Shown here: piece after piece, positions 1 through 6,808 of the stretch
How the letters are laid out: each line of letters opens with the position of its first letter
Numbering within the stretch: the stretch's first letter is position 1
Assembly (NCBI RefSeq): GCF_007748035.1
Contig: NZ_CP036278.1
Location: 6,448,001-6,512,000 of the forward strand
Direction of reading: 5' to 3'
DNA: 64,000 nucleotides
From: Aeoliella mucimassa
GTDB lineage: Bacteria > Planctomycetota > Planctomycetia > Pirellulales > Lacipirellulaceae
The notes under the pieces: generated by a model
Told to the model about the DNA's origin: nothing
The model's input: the letters and a program-made list of their open reading frames with translations, nothing else
Database searches by the model: none
Made by a program: the position numbers and the translations under genes

Positions 1-2
1 AT

Positions 3-1232
3 GGCGAGTCGATGCGGGTGTCGAAGGACCTGGCCGAGGCTCTCGACCTGAGCGAGCAATGGACCACTACCAGCCAGGGTGTGTACAACCCCGCGGTCGA
101 ACTACTCACCCAACAGTGGACCGAAGCCGCCAAGGAGGGCACGCTGCCGACCGAAGAAGCGTTGAGCAGTGTGGTGCAGGAAGTCGAGCAAACGCAATGG
201 CGAGTGATGAAAGCCCTGCGTCGCGCAACCCGAACTGGCAACGCCCCGCTGTGCTTGAATGCGATTGCCAAAGGCATGATCCTCGACCGCGCGGCCGAGA
301 AAGTGATTGCCAGCTCCAAGGACGTAACCGGCGTCATGCTCAACATCGGCGGCGACATCCGCGTGGCCGGCGAACTCACCGTGCCAGTCGCGATTGCGGA
401 TCCCAAGAACGACGCGATCGGCGCTCCGGCCGCAGCTACTTTCCCACTGACCGCCGGCGCGGTTGCCACCAGCGGCGATTCGGAGCGCGGCTGGACCATC
501 GATGACAAGCACTACTCGCATCTCATCGACCCCCGCACAGGCAAACCAGCCACGCAGATCGTGAGCGCAGCAGTGATGGCCCAGGACGCCGCCACGGCCG
601 ACGTGCTGGCGACCATCTGCAGCATCCTGCCGCCCGAGGAGAGCATGGAGCTGATTCGCTCGATCCCGCGCGTCGAGTGCCGACTCGAAACCGTCGATGG
701 CAAAGTAACCACCACCAAAGGTTGGGGGGAGGATCCCGCCAGCAAGTCGGCTCCCCAGAGCATGGAGATGACGGTTGAATTCGAAATCGCCCGCCCTGCA
801 AACTCGGGCCGCTACCGCCGCCCTTACGTGGCCGTGTGGGTCGAAGACGAGTCGGGCTTCCCAGTCAAGACGCTCAGCTTGTTCCTCATGCAGCAGCAGC
901 CTGGTCCACGTTGGTATCGCGACCTGCGTCGCTGGTACTCAGCCGACCAAGCCCGCAAGCGTGTTCAAAAGGTCGATTTGATTACCACGATCTCGAAGCC
1001 TTCGCGGAATCCTGGTTCGTATCGCGTCGCCTGGGATGGCAACGACGAACTCGGCAAGCCGGTTCCGGCTGGCGTGTATACGTTGTTCATCGAATCGGCT
1101 CGCGAGCATGGCAGCTACGTACTCATGAAGCACTCGTTTGATCTCTCCGATGGTTTCTCGAAAGACCTGGAACCGAACAGCGAGATCAGCTCGGCCAAGA
1201 TTCGCTACACCGTTGGAAGCGAAGGGAAGTGA
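3..1232 (+). CDS. FAD:protein FMN transferase (ApbE family) with C-terminal DUF2271-like domain, 5'-truncated
   Basis: The reading frame is open to the window edge, so the N-terminus is missing; the first visible Met at base 12 is probably internal. ApbE enzymes transfer FMN from FAD to Thr/Ser of exported redox proteins. Visible ApbE hallmarks are AIAKGMILDRA, NIGGDI, an SGDSER stretch and HLIDPRTGKPA, followed by the DAATADVLAT segment that normally contributes metal ligands. After about residue 250 the sequence changes to a beta-rich part (VEFEIARPANSGRYRRPYVA, VWVEDESGFPVKTLSLF) typical of DUF2271, which is often found with ApbE and PepSY proteins. The gene overlaps the next one by 4 bp (GTGA), so the two are probably translationally coupled and act together in a flavin-dependent membrane or periplasmic redox path. 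Family call is firm; partner substrate is unknown. Confidence 0.88.
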   Translation, partial: GESMRVSKDLAEALDLSEQWTTTSQGVYNPAVELLTQQWTEAAKEGTLPTEEALSSVVQEVEQTQWRVMKALRRATRTGNAPLCLNAIAKGMILDRAAEKVIASSKDVTGVMLNIGGDIRVAGELTVPVAIADPKNDAIGAPAAATFPLTAGAVATSGDSERGWTIDDKHYSHLIDPRTGKPATQIVSAAVMAQDAATADVLATICSILPPEESMELIRSIPRVECRLETVDGKVTTTKGWGEDPASKSAPQSMEMTVEFEIARPANSGRYRRPYVAVWVEDESGFPVKTLSLFLMQQQPGPRWYRDLRRWYSADQARKRVQKVDLITTISKPSRNPGSYRVAWDGNDELGKPVPAGVYTLFIESAREHGSYVLMKHSFDLSDGFSKDLEPNSEISSAKIRYTVGSEGK

Positions 1233-1939
1233 GTACCATCAACCCCTCCGACCAACCTGCACCGCTAGTCCAGCCTTCGCCGAACCCACGGCCCCGACGC
1301 ACGTTGTCGGCCGGCAAGGAGTTTCGTCGCTGGCTTGCCAAGTGGAGTCGCTGGCTACACATCTATCTTTCGATGTTCGGCCTGGCTGCCATTTTGTTTT
1401 TCAGTGCGACTGGCATCACGCTCAACCATCCTGATTGGTTCTTCGAAGAGCACCTGGTGCAACTCGAAGGCAAGCTGCCTGTCGCCTGGCTGCACGTGGA
1501 TGGTAATCCGCCAAACGACTGGGACGGCTACGACCTGTCGCACGAAGTCGACAAGCTCGAAGTCGCCGAGCACCTGCGGGCGGAGCATCGACTCACAGGG
1601 CGGCTTTCGGACTTCCTGGTGTTCGACGACGAGTGCGAGGTAACCTTCGAAGGGCCGGGCTACGCGTCGACCGCCCGCATTTCGCGGGAGTCGGGCGAGT
1701 ACACTCTGGATGTCACCAGCAACGACCTGGTGACCGTGATGAACGACCTGCACAAAGGCCGCCACACCGGCGAGGTATGGTCGTGGGTCATCGACATCTC
1801 GGCCATCATCGGCGTGCTGGTGTCGCTCACCGGATTTGTGCTGATTTTCTTCCTGCGACTGCGACTCAAATCGGCACTGCTAGTCGCCCTAGCCGGCACA
1901 CTCGCCTTGTACGCGGTTTACTGGGTCGCCCGCGGGTAG
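1229..1939 (+). CDS. PepSY-associated transmembrane protein
   Basis: 236 residues, GTG start inside the stop of the ApbE gene. A Pro-rich cytoplasmic N-terminus (1-30) is followed by RRWLAKWSRWLHIYLSMFG, the His-bearing first helix of PepSY_TM proteins, with FSATGITLNHPDWF after it. A soluble loop of about 110 residues comes next, then a conserved NDLHKGRHTG turn and two closely spaced helices (about 185-235). PepSY_TM proteins are thought to bind haem or pass electrons across the inner membrane, and the ApbE partner supports a flavin/haem redox role. The substrate and electron donor cannot be read from this sequence. The His residues in WLHIYL, LNHPDW and DLHKGRH are the obvious cofactor candidates. 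Confidence 0.8.
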   Translation: MSTINPSDQPAPLVQPSPNPRPRRTLSAGKEFRRWLAKWSRWLHIYLSMFGLAAILFFSATGITLNHPDWFFEEHLVQLEGKLPVAWLHVDGNPPNDWDGYDLSHEVDKLEVAEHLRAEHRLTGRLSDFLVFDDECEVTFEGPGYASTARISRESGEYTLDVTSNDLVTVMNDLHKGRHTGEVWSWVIDISAIIGVLVSLTGFVLIFFLRLRLKSALLVALAGTLALYAVYWVARG

Positions 1940-2033
1940 TGCAGTTTTTACTTTGCCAGCGGTCGTGCAAGGTATACTATGGGGCTGCGCCATGTTTGGC
2001 TCCCTGTCGTAGTTCGAGCTTTATTGGAGAAGG

Positions 2034-3281
2034 ATGTTGTCGAAAAACTCCCACGTTAGTCGTACTTTGTTCGCAATCTTGGCGATCACTGGCCTGCTAG
2101 TTGTCGTGCTGCAATCGGCCGGCGCGCAGAACAATCAGCCACAATCTGGTACCACCCCTCGTCACGTACGGGTCATCTGGCGGACCGCTCCCGCGACCGA
2201 GGCGATCGTTGCCTGGACCACTAGCGAACAAGGCACCTCGCACAAGGTGGAGTACGCGGCCGGCGACGAAACCGAGTGGCACTCCGTCGAGTCGGTCGAC
2301 ACTCAGCAGTTCGATGGTCAGGTCAAGCGCGGGACAGCCCCCTACGTGCACTCGGCACAACTCGCCGAGTTGACGCCGGCAACCAAGTACCGCGTGCGGT
2401 GCTTGTCCGACGAGGAAACCTCGCGTGAGTATTACTTCTACACCGCGCCGGACGACAAGCGTCCCATCGCCCTCATCTACGGCGGCGATAGTCGCTCGGG
2501 CTGGGGCGAGCGGATGGCCATGAATCGCATGATGGCCAACATGGTGGCCGAGCAATCCAAGGCTGGCCGGCCCGAGATCGTGGCCCTCGCCCACGGCGGC
2601 GACTTCATCGTCAACGGCACCGATCTGCCGCAATGGCTGACTTGGCTGGAGCACTGCGAGCAAACCACCGGCACCGATGGCCGACTGCTGCCGATTGTTC
2701 CCGCGCGGGGCAATCACGACATGGGGCCAATCTTCAACCAGCTGTTTGCCTTCCCCAAGGAAAGCGAGAACTACTACGCTGGCAACCTGTCGGGCAACGT
2801 GCGACTCGCAACGCTCAACACCGAGACCGTCACCGGCGGCGAGCAACGCGAATGGCTTGCTGACGAACTTGCTGAGCACCGCTGGGACACCACCTGGTAC
2901 CTGGCCCAGTATCACAAGCCGGCCTTCCCGGCCGTGAAAATCCCTAGCGGCGCGCTGCCGAATTGGGTGCCGTTGTTCGACCAGTACAAGATCGACCTCG
3001 CCTGCGAGGCCGATGGTCACGTGATCAAACGGACCTCTCCGCTTCGCAACGGTAAAATCGATGCCGAGGGTGTCGTTTACATCGGCGAGGGAGGTCTCGG
3101 CGTTGGACAACGGACTCCCAAGACAGGTCGGTGGTTCCTGCAAGAAACCGCCGAGCACTGCGGCTCCGACCATCACCTGCACCTGATCACGTTCTACGAC
3201 GATCGCATGGAAGTGCGAGTGATTACCATGGCAGGCGAGGTGTTCGACGAATTCACGCTCAAGCCGCACCAACAAGATTAG
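2034..3281 (+). CDS. Secreted metallophosphoesterase with purple-acid-phosphatase-like N-terminal domain
   Basis: 415 residues. Residues 1-31 form a signal peptide ending SAGAQ. Residues about 40-140 look like the fibronectin-III-like domain found before purple acid phosphatases (VRVIWRTAPATEAIVAWTT, LAELTPATKYRVR). The calcineurin-like domain follows, with GGDSR (150-154), HGGD (187-190), RGNHD (225-229), QYHKP and ADGHV, the usual metal ligands of a binuclear phosphoesterase. It should hydrolyse phosphate esters outside the cytoplasm; the substrate is unknown. It lies 94 bp downstream of the PepSY gene. A TATACT hexamer at 1973-1978 could be a -10 element but has no good -35, so I do not call it a promoter. 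Confidence 0.82.
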   Translation: MLSKNSHVSRTLFAILAITGLLVVVLQSAGAQNNQPQSGTTPRHVRVIWRTAPATEAIVAWTTSEQGTSHKVEYAAGDETEWHSVESVDTQQFDGQVKRGTAPYVHSAQLAELTPATKYRVRCLSDEETSREYYFYTAPDDKRPIALIYGGDSRSGWGERMAMNRMMANMVAEQSKAGRPEIVALAHGGDFIVNGTDLPQWLTWLEHCEQTTGTDGRLLPIVPARGNHDMGPIFNQLFAFPKESENYYAGNLSGNVRLATLNTETVTGGEQREWLADELAEHRWDTTWYLAQYHKPAFPAVKIPSGALPNWVPLFDQYKIDLACEADGHVIKRTSPLRNGKIDAEGVVYIGEGGLGVGQRTPKTGRWFLQETAEHCGSDHHLHLITFYDDRMEVRVITMAGEVFDEFTLKPHQQD

Positions 3282-3343
3282 GCCAGTCTCGCACGGTGAG
3301 TGCTAGCACTTTTTGCCTTTGCGGCGCGAGTTGCCTTGACCCA

Positions 3344-3372
3344 GCAGGGGGAAATCTTGTATTTCCCCCTGC
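3344..3372 (+). promoter_or_regulatory. Perfect 12-bp hairpin touching the start codon of the next gene
   Basis: Bases 3344-3355 and 3361-3372 are perfect inverted complements around a 5-nt loop (cttgt). The right arm ends exactly one base before the ATG at 3373. The left arm carries AGGGGGAA, the only Shine-Dalgarno-like run, so folding would hide the ribosome site. There is no T-run on either side, so it does not look like an ordinary intrinsic terminator. A role in translation control or mRNA end formation is inference. Confidence 0.5.
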
Positions 3373-4614
3373 ATGAACGCTGATGTTGGTCAAAGTGCAT
3401 GCGCTGCAAGTCGCCGCCGAGCTTCGCTCGCGCTGGTCGGTCTGCTCGCGGTTGCGCTGGTGGGTTGTCGCAACAATCCCACGCAACAGGACGCCTACAT
3501 TCGTGAACTGCGGATGCAGGAAGATCAAATCTACGAGCTCCAGGACAACATGGAGCAGTATCAGCAACTCTTGCGCGAACAACGCCAGGAGAACGCCAAG
3601 CTTCGCGAGCAGATCGATAAAGGCGCACCTGCCGACTCGGACGCGAGCGACGATCCAGACGAAGACTCCGACGAAGGTGAGCGGAGCCTGCTCGACCGTC
3701 CGCTCCCACGTGTGAAGCGAAGCGAGCCGATCGACGAACCGGAACTGCCCGAGATTATGTTGGGTGACCCGGTGGATCTCGGCGATCCCGAACCGATGCG
3801 CGAGTCGCTCGATGAGCTAGAACCGATGGACGGCCCTGATCCTGGGGCTGCACCGGATTTCGACGTGCCAGACTTCCTGGAAGAGCCCGATCCGCTTCCG
3901 CTCGAAGAGCCTGGGGACCTTTCGAAAGTCCCCTTCCACTCGGCGACTCGTTTGGTTTCGAATCAAAAACCAGGCGCGACCATGCTGTCGATGCCGGAGC
4001 AGCCGGCCACGTCGTGTGCGATGTACGCCGAGCAGCTTCCCACGGAACCTGGTGCGGATGTCGCAACCACCGGCCGCGGCGTGATGGCCATCATCGAACC
4101 ACTCACTAGCGACGGAGCCGCGGGACTGTTCTCGGGCACCGCATCGTTGATGCTCGTCGATCCCGAAGCAAGCGACGAGGAGTGGGAAATCGCCCGCTGG
4201 AACTTCTCGGCCAGCGAAGTGCAAGCTGCCTGGCGCGACGATTCGCACCGGGTGCTCGATCTACCGATCGCGGTGCCGGCGAAGGCTCCTATGGGTCGAC
4301 TTCTCGAACTATGGGTCCGCCTGCAACCCGACGACGGATCGAGCAAGATGCTCTGCTCGACTGGTCTTACGCTAGTCGAAAAAGTCACCGCCCAAAACGA
4401 ACAACCTGGCGAGCGTGTCACCACCGATTGGGCCGCTGCCAGTGGACTCGATATGCCAGCGAACAATGCAACGCCGGCTCGCCCGTCGCGCTGGACCGCT
4501 TCGGCAGAGCCGATGCCGAAACCAGTAGCACCGCGTACCGCGCCGACCATCCAACGGGAAGAGATCGCGACGCACCGCGAAGCGGCCCCCGAGTGGAGTC
4601 CCATCCGCAAGTAA
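3373..4614 (+). CDS. Coiled-coil lipoprotein, function unknown
   Basis: 413 residues. The signal peptide ends in the lipobox LVGC (Cys32), so the mature protein should be lipid-anchored. Residues about 38-85 are a heptad-rich coiled coil (IRELRMQEDQIYELQDNMEQ and following), then a long acidic Asp/Glu/Pro linker (about 90-180) and a more ordered C-terminal half with GVMAIIEPLTSDGAAGLFSG and WEIARWNFSASEVQAAWR. The last 50 residues are Pro/Ala-rich. This layout is common in planctomycete envelope proteins; I do not recognise a family. A hairpin abuts the start codon. Confidence 0.75.
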   Translation: MNADVGQSACAASRRRASLALVGLLAVALVGCRNNPTQQDAYIRELRMQEDQIYELQDNMEQYQQLLREQRQENAKLREQIDKGAPADSDASDDPDEDSDEGERSLLDRPLPRVKRSEPIDEPELPEIMLGDPVDLGDPEPMRESLDELEPMDGPDPGAAPDFDVPDFLEEPDPLPLEEPGDLSKVPFHSATRLVSNQKPGATMLSMPEQPATSCAMYAEQLPTEPGADVATTGRGVMAIIEPLTSDGAAGLFSGTASLMLVDPEASDEEWEIARWNFSASEVQAAWRDDSHRVLDLPIAVPAKAPMGRLLELWVRLQPDDGSSKMLCSTGLTLVEKVTAQNEQPGERVTTDWAAASGLDMPANNATPARPSRWTASAEPMPKPVAPRTAPTIQREEIATHREAAPEWSPIRK

Positions 4615-4717
4615 CAGCAGAGTAGCCCCAGTCGCCAAACAACTGTCGCCGAAGCTACAGTCGCCGAATCGCGACCAGGGCCACCCGCTACTGACTTACG
4701 GAGACTCTTCCATTTCT

Positions 4718-5533
4718 CTATCGACGGCGACGCCAGACCACCAAGCCAAGTCCAGCGGCCATCAGCGACAGCACGGCCGTCGATGGCTCAGGTACGGCTT
4801 CGAACGAGAACGTCACGAAGCCAGCATCGGCCGGAGGCAACGAAGCAAACGTCGACCCTTCAGGCGTGGTGCCACCGAGATACAGGCCGAACTGATCGGC
4901 CAGATTGCTCACCTGGGTCACCAGGCCATTCTCGTCGCTGCCGAGCGCGGCATCCTGCCCCATGATGTAAGCCGCTCCTGTCAACGAGTTGACTTCGGTA
5001 CCCGCGTCCCAGATGTCGAGGCCTGTCAGTTCGAAGCTGCTCGCCACAAAGTTGCCGTCGGCGTCGAACAACTCCACGGCCATCGGATCGTCGTTGCCGA
5101 TGAACGAATCGTTGCTCGGCACCACCATGGCAGCGTAGCTAAAGTAACGGTTGTCGGTGGGATCGAGCGACAGCACGTACGAGGCCTCGGCGCCCGGAAT
5201 CAACACGCCGGGTCCAAAACCGCCGGAGGTAGCAATGCCGACTTCGGTAACCGCAGAAGCTTGGGCGGCGGTGATCTCGTTGCGGAGCATCTCGGCGGCC
5301 CCGCCCATTTCCGAAACGTCTTCAATGCCAGCACTGGCCGCCATGCCAGCGGAAAACAGGTCGACCGAGCCATTGTGAGCGGCCATGATAATCGGCGACA
5401 GCGCGACGCTGTCCGACATGCTGTGATTGGTTACGGTCACGCGAATCTCCACCGCCTGCGAACTGCAAGCGGCAGCGAGGAGTGTGAGCGAAGCAAACGT
5501 AAAGCAAAGTTTCTGCATAGGTGAAGTAATCAT
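4718..5533 (-). CDS. Spondin_N-like secreted protein with PEP-CTERM sorting signal
   Basis: 271 residues. A signal peptide (about 1-28) precedes EIRVTVTNHSMSDSVALSPI and HNGSVDLFSAGMAASAGIE, the pattern of bacterial Spondin_N domains. The C-terminus has the PEP-CTERM signature: VPEPST, a hydrophobic stretch (AVLSLMAAGLGLVVW) and RRRR. Such proteins are exported and processed at the PEP motif by an exosortase, which is not encoded here. The 5533 start is preferred over the Met six codons in (5518) because GGAAC lies at a suitable distance upstream of it. The gene converges on the preceding lipoprotein gene. The binding partner is unknown. Confidence 0.82.
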   Translation of the reverse strand: MITSPMQKLCFTFASLTLLAAACSSQAVEIRVTVTNHSMSDSVALSPIIMAAHNGSVDLFSAGMAASAGIEDVSEMGGAAEMLRNEITAAQASAVTEVGIATSGGFGPGVLIPGAEASYVLSLDPTDNRYFSYAAMVVPSNDSFIGNDDPMAVELFDADGNFVASSFELTGLDIWDAGTEVNSLTGAAYIMGQDAALGSDENGLVTQVSNLADQFGLYLGGTTPEGSTFASLPPADAGFVTFSFEAVPEPSTAVLSLMAAGLGLVVWRRRR

Positions 5534-5759
5534 CTTTGTTCCATTTCGAGTGAAGGCAGCAATTCGGTGAATTAAACGAGTAGGTGCGCAGCTTTCGCGC
5601 AGAGGTTATGCCATAGGCGAATCCCTGAGGAATGCGGGCGGGCCAGTGGTGCAGGGCAGCTTGCACCTGGCCCGATAAGCGATTTGGCGGATTAGTCGCT
5701 CGAGAGAGCGAGCGATTACAAGAAAAACGCCAAGAAGTTTGAGATCGCCTGAGTGCGGT

Positions 5760-6047
5760 CTATTTCAGCTTACGCATCGCTTCGGCAATCTCGGCCTTGC
5801 GTTCTGGTGATAGCTCGCTGGCGTCGTGCCCAAAGGCTTGCTTCACCGCATCGGGCATTTGCCCTGCCAGACGATGCAGCGCTTGCAGCTGGCGGACCGC
5901 TCGTCGGCAGCTTTTGCAGACCAGCGTATGCATCCGGAGCGCCCAGCGTTCGCTCGCAGTGAGCTGACGGTCGAGCGACTCCGAGGCCAACTCCGTCGCC
6001 TTCTTGCAGTGACAATTGAGGATGAGATTCAGATCAGGGAGTTTCAT
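5760..6047 (-). CDS. Zinc-finger anti-sigma-like protein (zf-HC2 type)
   Basis: 95 residues. The ATG at 6047 overlaps the sigma-factor stop as ATGA, which fixes the start and implies translational coupling. The N-terminal half carries CHCKKATELASESLDRQLT and RMHTLVCKSCRR, the H-x3-C-x2-C zinc-binding motif of anti-sigma domains. There is no transmembrane segment, so it would be a soluble cytoplasmic regulator. The C-terminal half is helical and Lys/Glu-rich. It probably binds and inhibits the ECF sigma factor encoded just before it; the signal it senses is unknown. Confidence 0.78.
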   Translation of the reverse strand: MKLPDLNLILNCHCKKATELASESLDRQLTASERWALRMHTLVCKSCRRAVRQLQALHRLAGQMPDAVKQAFGHDASELSPERKAEIAEAMRKLK

Positions 6048-6682
6048 GATTTGGCCTCCCGTTCGCCAAGCCAACGATGTTCCAAACACCCGCGAAGTAG
6101 CAACCGAGCGCGGTGCAAACGCACTGCCAGGTTCTCGCGACTGATCGCCAGCTCGGCAGCCGCTTCGGTCGCCGGTCGGCACTCCAGCTCGCGAACCGCA
6201 AACGCCTGGGCCAAGGTGCTTGGCAGCTCCCGCACGCAGCCGCTGAGGACCCGCCAGAACTCTTCGCGATCCACGGGGTCGTCGATCTCGAGCGAGAGCT
6301 TGCCGACACTCGACCGCCAGAGACCACGACTATCGAACAAGTCGGTATCGTGCGAATCGTCGCCCGCAGGCACCTCGCGCGAGCGCCCCGTCGCCCGGTA
6401 GTGATCGACGATCTTGCGTTTTAAAATGGCGATGAGCCAGGTGCCTCGCTCGGATCGGCCGTCGAACTTGTCGCGTCCCCGCCAAGCAGCGAGAAAGGCT
6501 TCCTGCACCAGATCTTCGGCGACCGCGCGATCGGCCACGCGGGATACCGCGGTACGGAATAACAAATCGCCATACTGTTCGACCCACGTATTCGGCGACT
6601 CGGCCGCGTCGTTCGGCGGGTTGTTGACTATGCGAGGGCGTTCCACAAGTGGTTTCCCGAGGGGGCAGGGGATGGCTGACAT
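6044..6682 (-). CDS. ECF-type RNA polymerase sigma-70 factor
   Basis: 212 residues. Region 2 is visible around residues 36-95 (DLLFRTAVSRVADRAVAEDL, VQEAFLAAWRGRDKF, GTWLIAILKRKIVDHYRATG). Region 4 is at about 150-205 (LPSTLAQAFAVRELECRPAT, ENLAVRLHRARLLLRGCLE). The ending RGCLEHRWLG resembles the TIGR02943-type sigma group, which is usually paired with a small zinc anti-sigma protein as here. It would direct RNA polymerase to a stress or envelope regulon. It is divergent from the GH127-like gene with 126 bp between them; no clear autoregulated ECF promoter was recognised. Confidence 0.88.
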   Translation of the reverse strand: MSAIPCPLGKPLVERPRIVNNPPNDAAESPNTWVEQYGDLLFRTAVSRVADRAVAEDLVQEAFLAAWRGRDKFDGRSERGTWLIAILKRKIVDHYRATGRSREVPAGDDSHDTDLFDSRGLWRSSVGKLSLEIDDPVDREEFWRVLSGCVRELPSTLAQAFAVRELECRPATEAAAELAISRENLAVRLHRARLLLRGCLEHRWLGEREAKS

Positions 6683-6808
6683 GTCGTTAGTCGCTCCCCA
6701 GGCAGTCCGATTACAAGCTATTTTTGTTGGGATTCCCGCAACGGCTCCGCGCGGTTCGATCGCCTTACCAGTTTACTTGAATCTGCTGACACCTGTTATC
6801 ATATTGCC

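Noticed and set aside
1973-1978. TATACT as a promoter -10 for the metallophosphoesterase
   Set aside because: No acceptable -35 at 16-18 bp; the best candidate spacing is 14-15 bp.
2097-3275. Long open frame on the minus strand opposite the metallophosphoesterase
   Set aside because: It is the antisense of a gene with clear catalytic motifs; its translation has no domain pattern and is an effect of GC-rich codon use.
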